This document shows positions 6,616-7,220 of a stretch of DNA of 7,220 nucleotides, piece by piece. How positions within the stretch are numbered: the stretch's first letter is position 1; each line of letters begins with the position of its first letter. The DNA is from Actinomycetota bacterium (GTDB lineage: Bacteria > Actinomycetota > Acidimicrobiia > Acidimicrobiales > Iamiaceae): positions 1-7,220 of the forward strand of contig JADGOP010000115.1 in the NCBI GenBank assembly GCA_017882935.1. The letters are read 5' to 3'. Under the pieces are notes generated by a model. That model was given only the letters and a program-made list of their open reading frames with translations. It had not been told where the DNA came from and did no database searches. A program made the translations under genes and the position numbers.

Positions 6616-7220
6616 ATGGCCGCACCTCCCGACGACCAGCTGGCGCGGCGCCGAGCCGCGGCCCTGGCCGGCCACCAGCACGACGCGGCCACCGCCCGGG
6701 CCCTCCTCGCCGACACCGAGCCGGCCGTGCGCGCCACCGCGCTCGGGGCCCTCGCGCGCGCCGACGACCTCACCCCCGCCGACCTCGCGCTCGCCGTCGC
6801 CGACCCCGCTCCCGGGGTGCGTCGCCGCGCCGCCGAGGAGGTGGCCGCGCTGGCCGAAGACCCCCACGGCCGCTCACGAGGCATCTCCCTGCTGCCGCTC
6901 CTCGACGACGCTGACGACGCCGTCGCCGAGGTGGCCGCCTGGGCCTGCGGCGAGCGCCAGCCCCCCGAGCCCGACGCCGCCCGGCTCCTCGCGCAGCTCG
7001 CCGAGCGCCACCGCGACCCCCTCGTCCGTGAGGCCGCGGTCGCCGCGCTCGGCGCCATCGGCGACCCCGCCGGCCTCCCGGCCATCCTCACCGCCACGGC
7101 CGACAAGCCCGCCGTGCGGCGCCGCGCCGTCCTCGCCCTGGCGCCCTTCGAGGGGCCCGAGGTCGACGCCGCGCTCGAACGGGCCCGGGGCGACCGCGAC
7201 TGGCAGGTCCGCCAGGCCGC
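6616..7220 (+). CDS. HEAT-repeat protein, partial (C-terminus beyond the right edge)
   Basis: The frame is open from the ATG at 6616 to the edge (201 complete codons) with very high GC at third positions. The product is almost entirely short antiparallel helices with recurring Asp-Pro/Val-Arg turns typical of HEAT or PBS-lyase-type HEAT repeats. Repeat starts fall near residues 33, 63, 98, 134, 163 and 193, and several carry Val-Arg pairs (38-39, 68-69, 137-138, 167-168, 198-199). Such solenoids usually bind proteins and have no catalytic residues. No signal peptide or membrane helix is visible in the part seen. The gene is transcribed away from the TetR gene and may share regulation with it. 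The specific role is unknown; a fused domain beyond the edge cannot be excluded. Confidence 0.85.
   Translation, partial: MAAPPDDQLARRRAAALAGHQHDAATARALLADTEPAVRATALGALARADDLTPADLALAVADPAPGVRRRAAEEVAALAEDPHGRSRGISLLPLLDDADDAVAEVAAWACGERQPPEPDAARLLAQLAERHRDPLVREAAVAALGAIGDPAGLPAILTATADKPAVRRRAVLALAPFEGPEVDAALERARGDRDWQVRQA

Noticed and set aside
5034..7106. Minus-strand open frame of 690 codons
   Set aside because: It crosses three well-supported genes and an intergenic region in other frames and has shadow-type Arg/Gly/Ala composition.

Overview
The window is GC-rich, and all its convincing genes show the GC-ending codon bias and long antisense open frames of a high-GC actinobacterium. Pairing a PDZ/Lon-like membrane protease with a UPF0182 membrane protein is an actinobacterial arrangement (compare Rv3194c-Rv3193c in Mycobacterium tuberculosis). 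A deep-branching class such as Acidimicrobiia fits the style of the proteins, but that placement is inference. I see no RNA genes, CRISPR array, insertion sequence or phage structural cluster.

Layout. Four genes lie on the minus strand and read from right to left: a TetR-family regulator (6403-5753), a membrane-anchored PDZ/Lon-like serine protease (5701-4541), a long DivIVA-type coiled-coil protein with an unusual Cys/His C-terminus (4431-1732), and a UPF0182 seven-helix membrane protein (from 1702, running off the left edge). A divergent plus-strand gene starts at 6616, encodes a HEAT-repeat protein and runs off the right edge. The 212-base gap 6404-6615 must hold the promoters of both divergent genes. 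No other gap exceeds 110 bases.

How the genes may work together. The protease should face outward behind one transmembrane helix, and the UPF0182 protein has a large domain after seven helices. The DivIVA-type protein is cytoplasmic and carries the Phe-Arg pair that in Bacillus DivIVA touches curved membrane. The three may therefore form a cell-envelope or cell-pole module, with the TetR protein as a possible local regulator; this is inference from domains and order.

The most unusual item is the 899-residue protein. Its N-terminus matches DivIVA. A long ladder of 11-residue repeats follows, then an acidic Pro/Ala-rich linker. The C-terminus resembles the Cys/His tail of phage MuF/SPP1 gp7-type minor head proteins. 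It sits between two genes that are usually direct neighbours. Three genes that lack a Shine-Dalgarno sequence also have a TANNNT hexamer 7 or 8 bases before a start codon, which suggests leaderless transcription.
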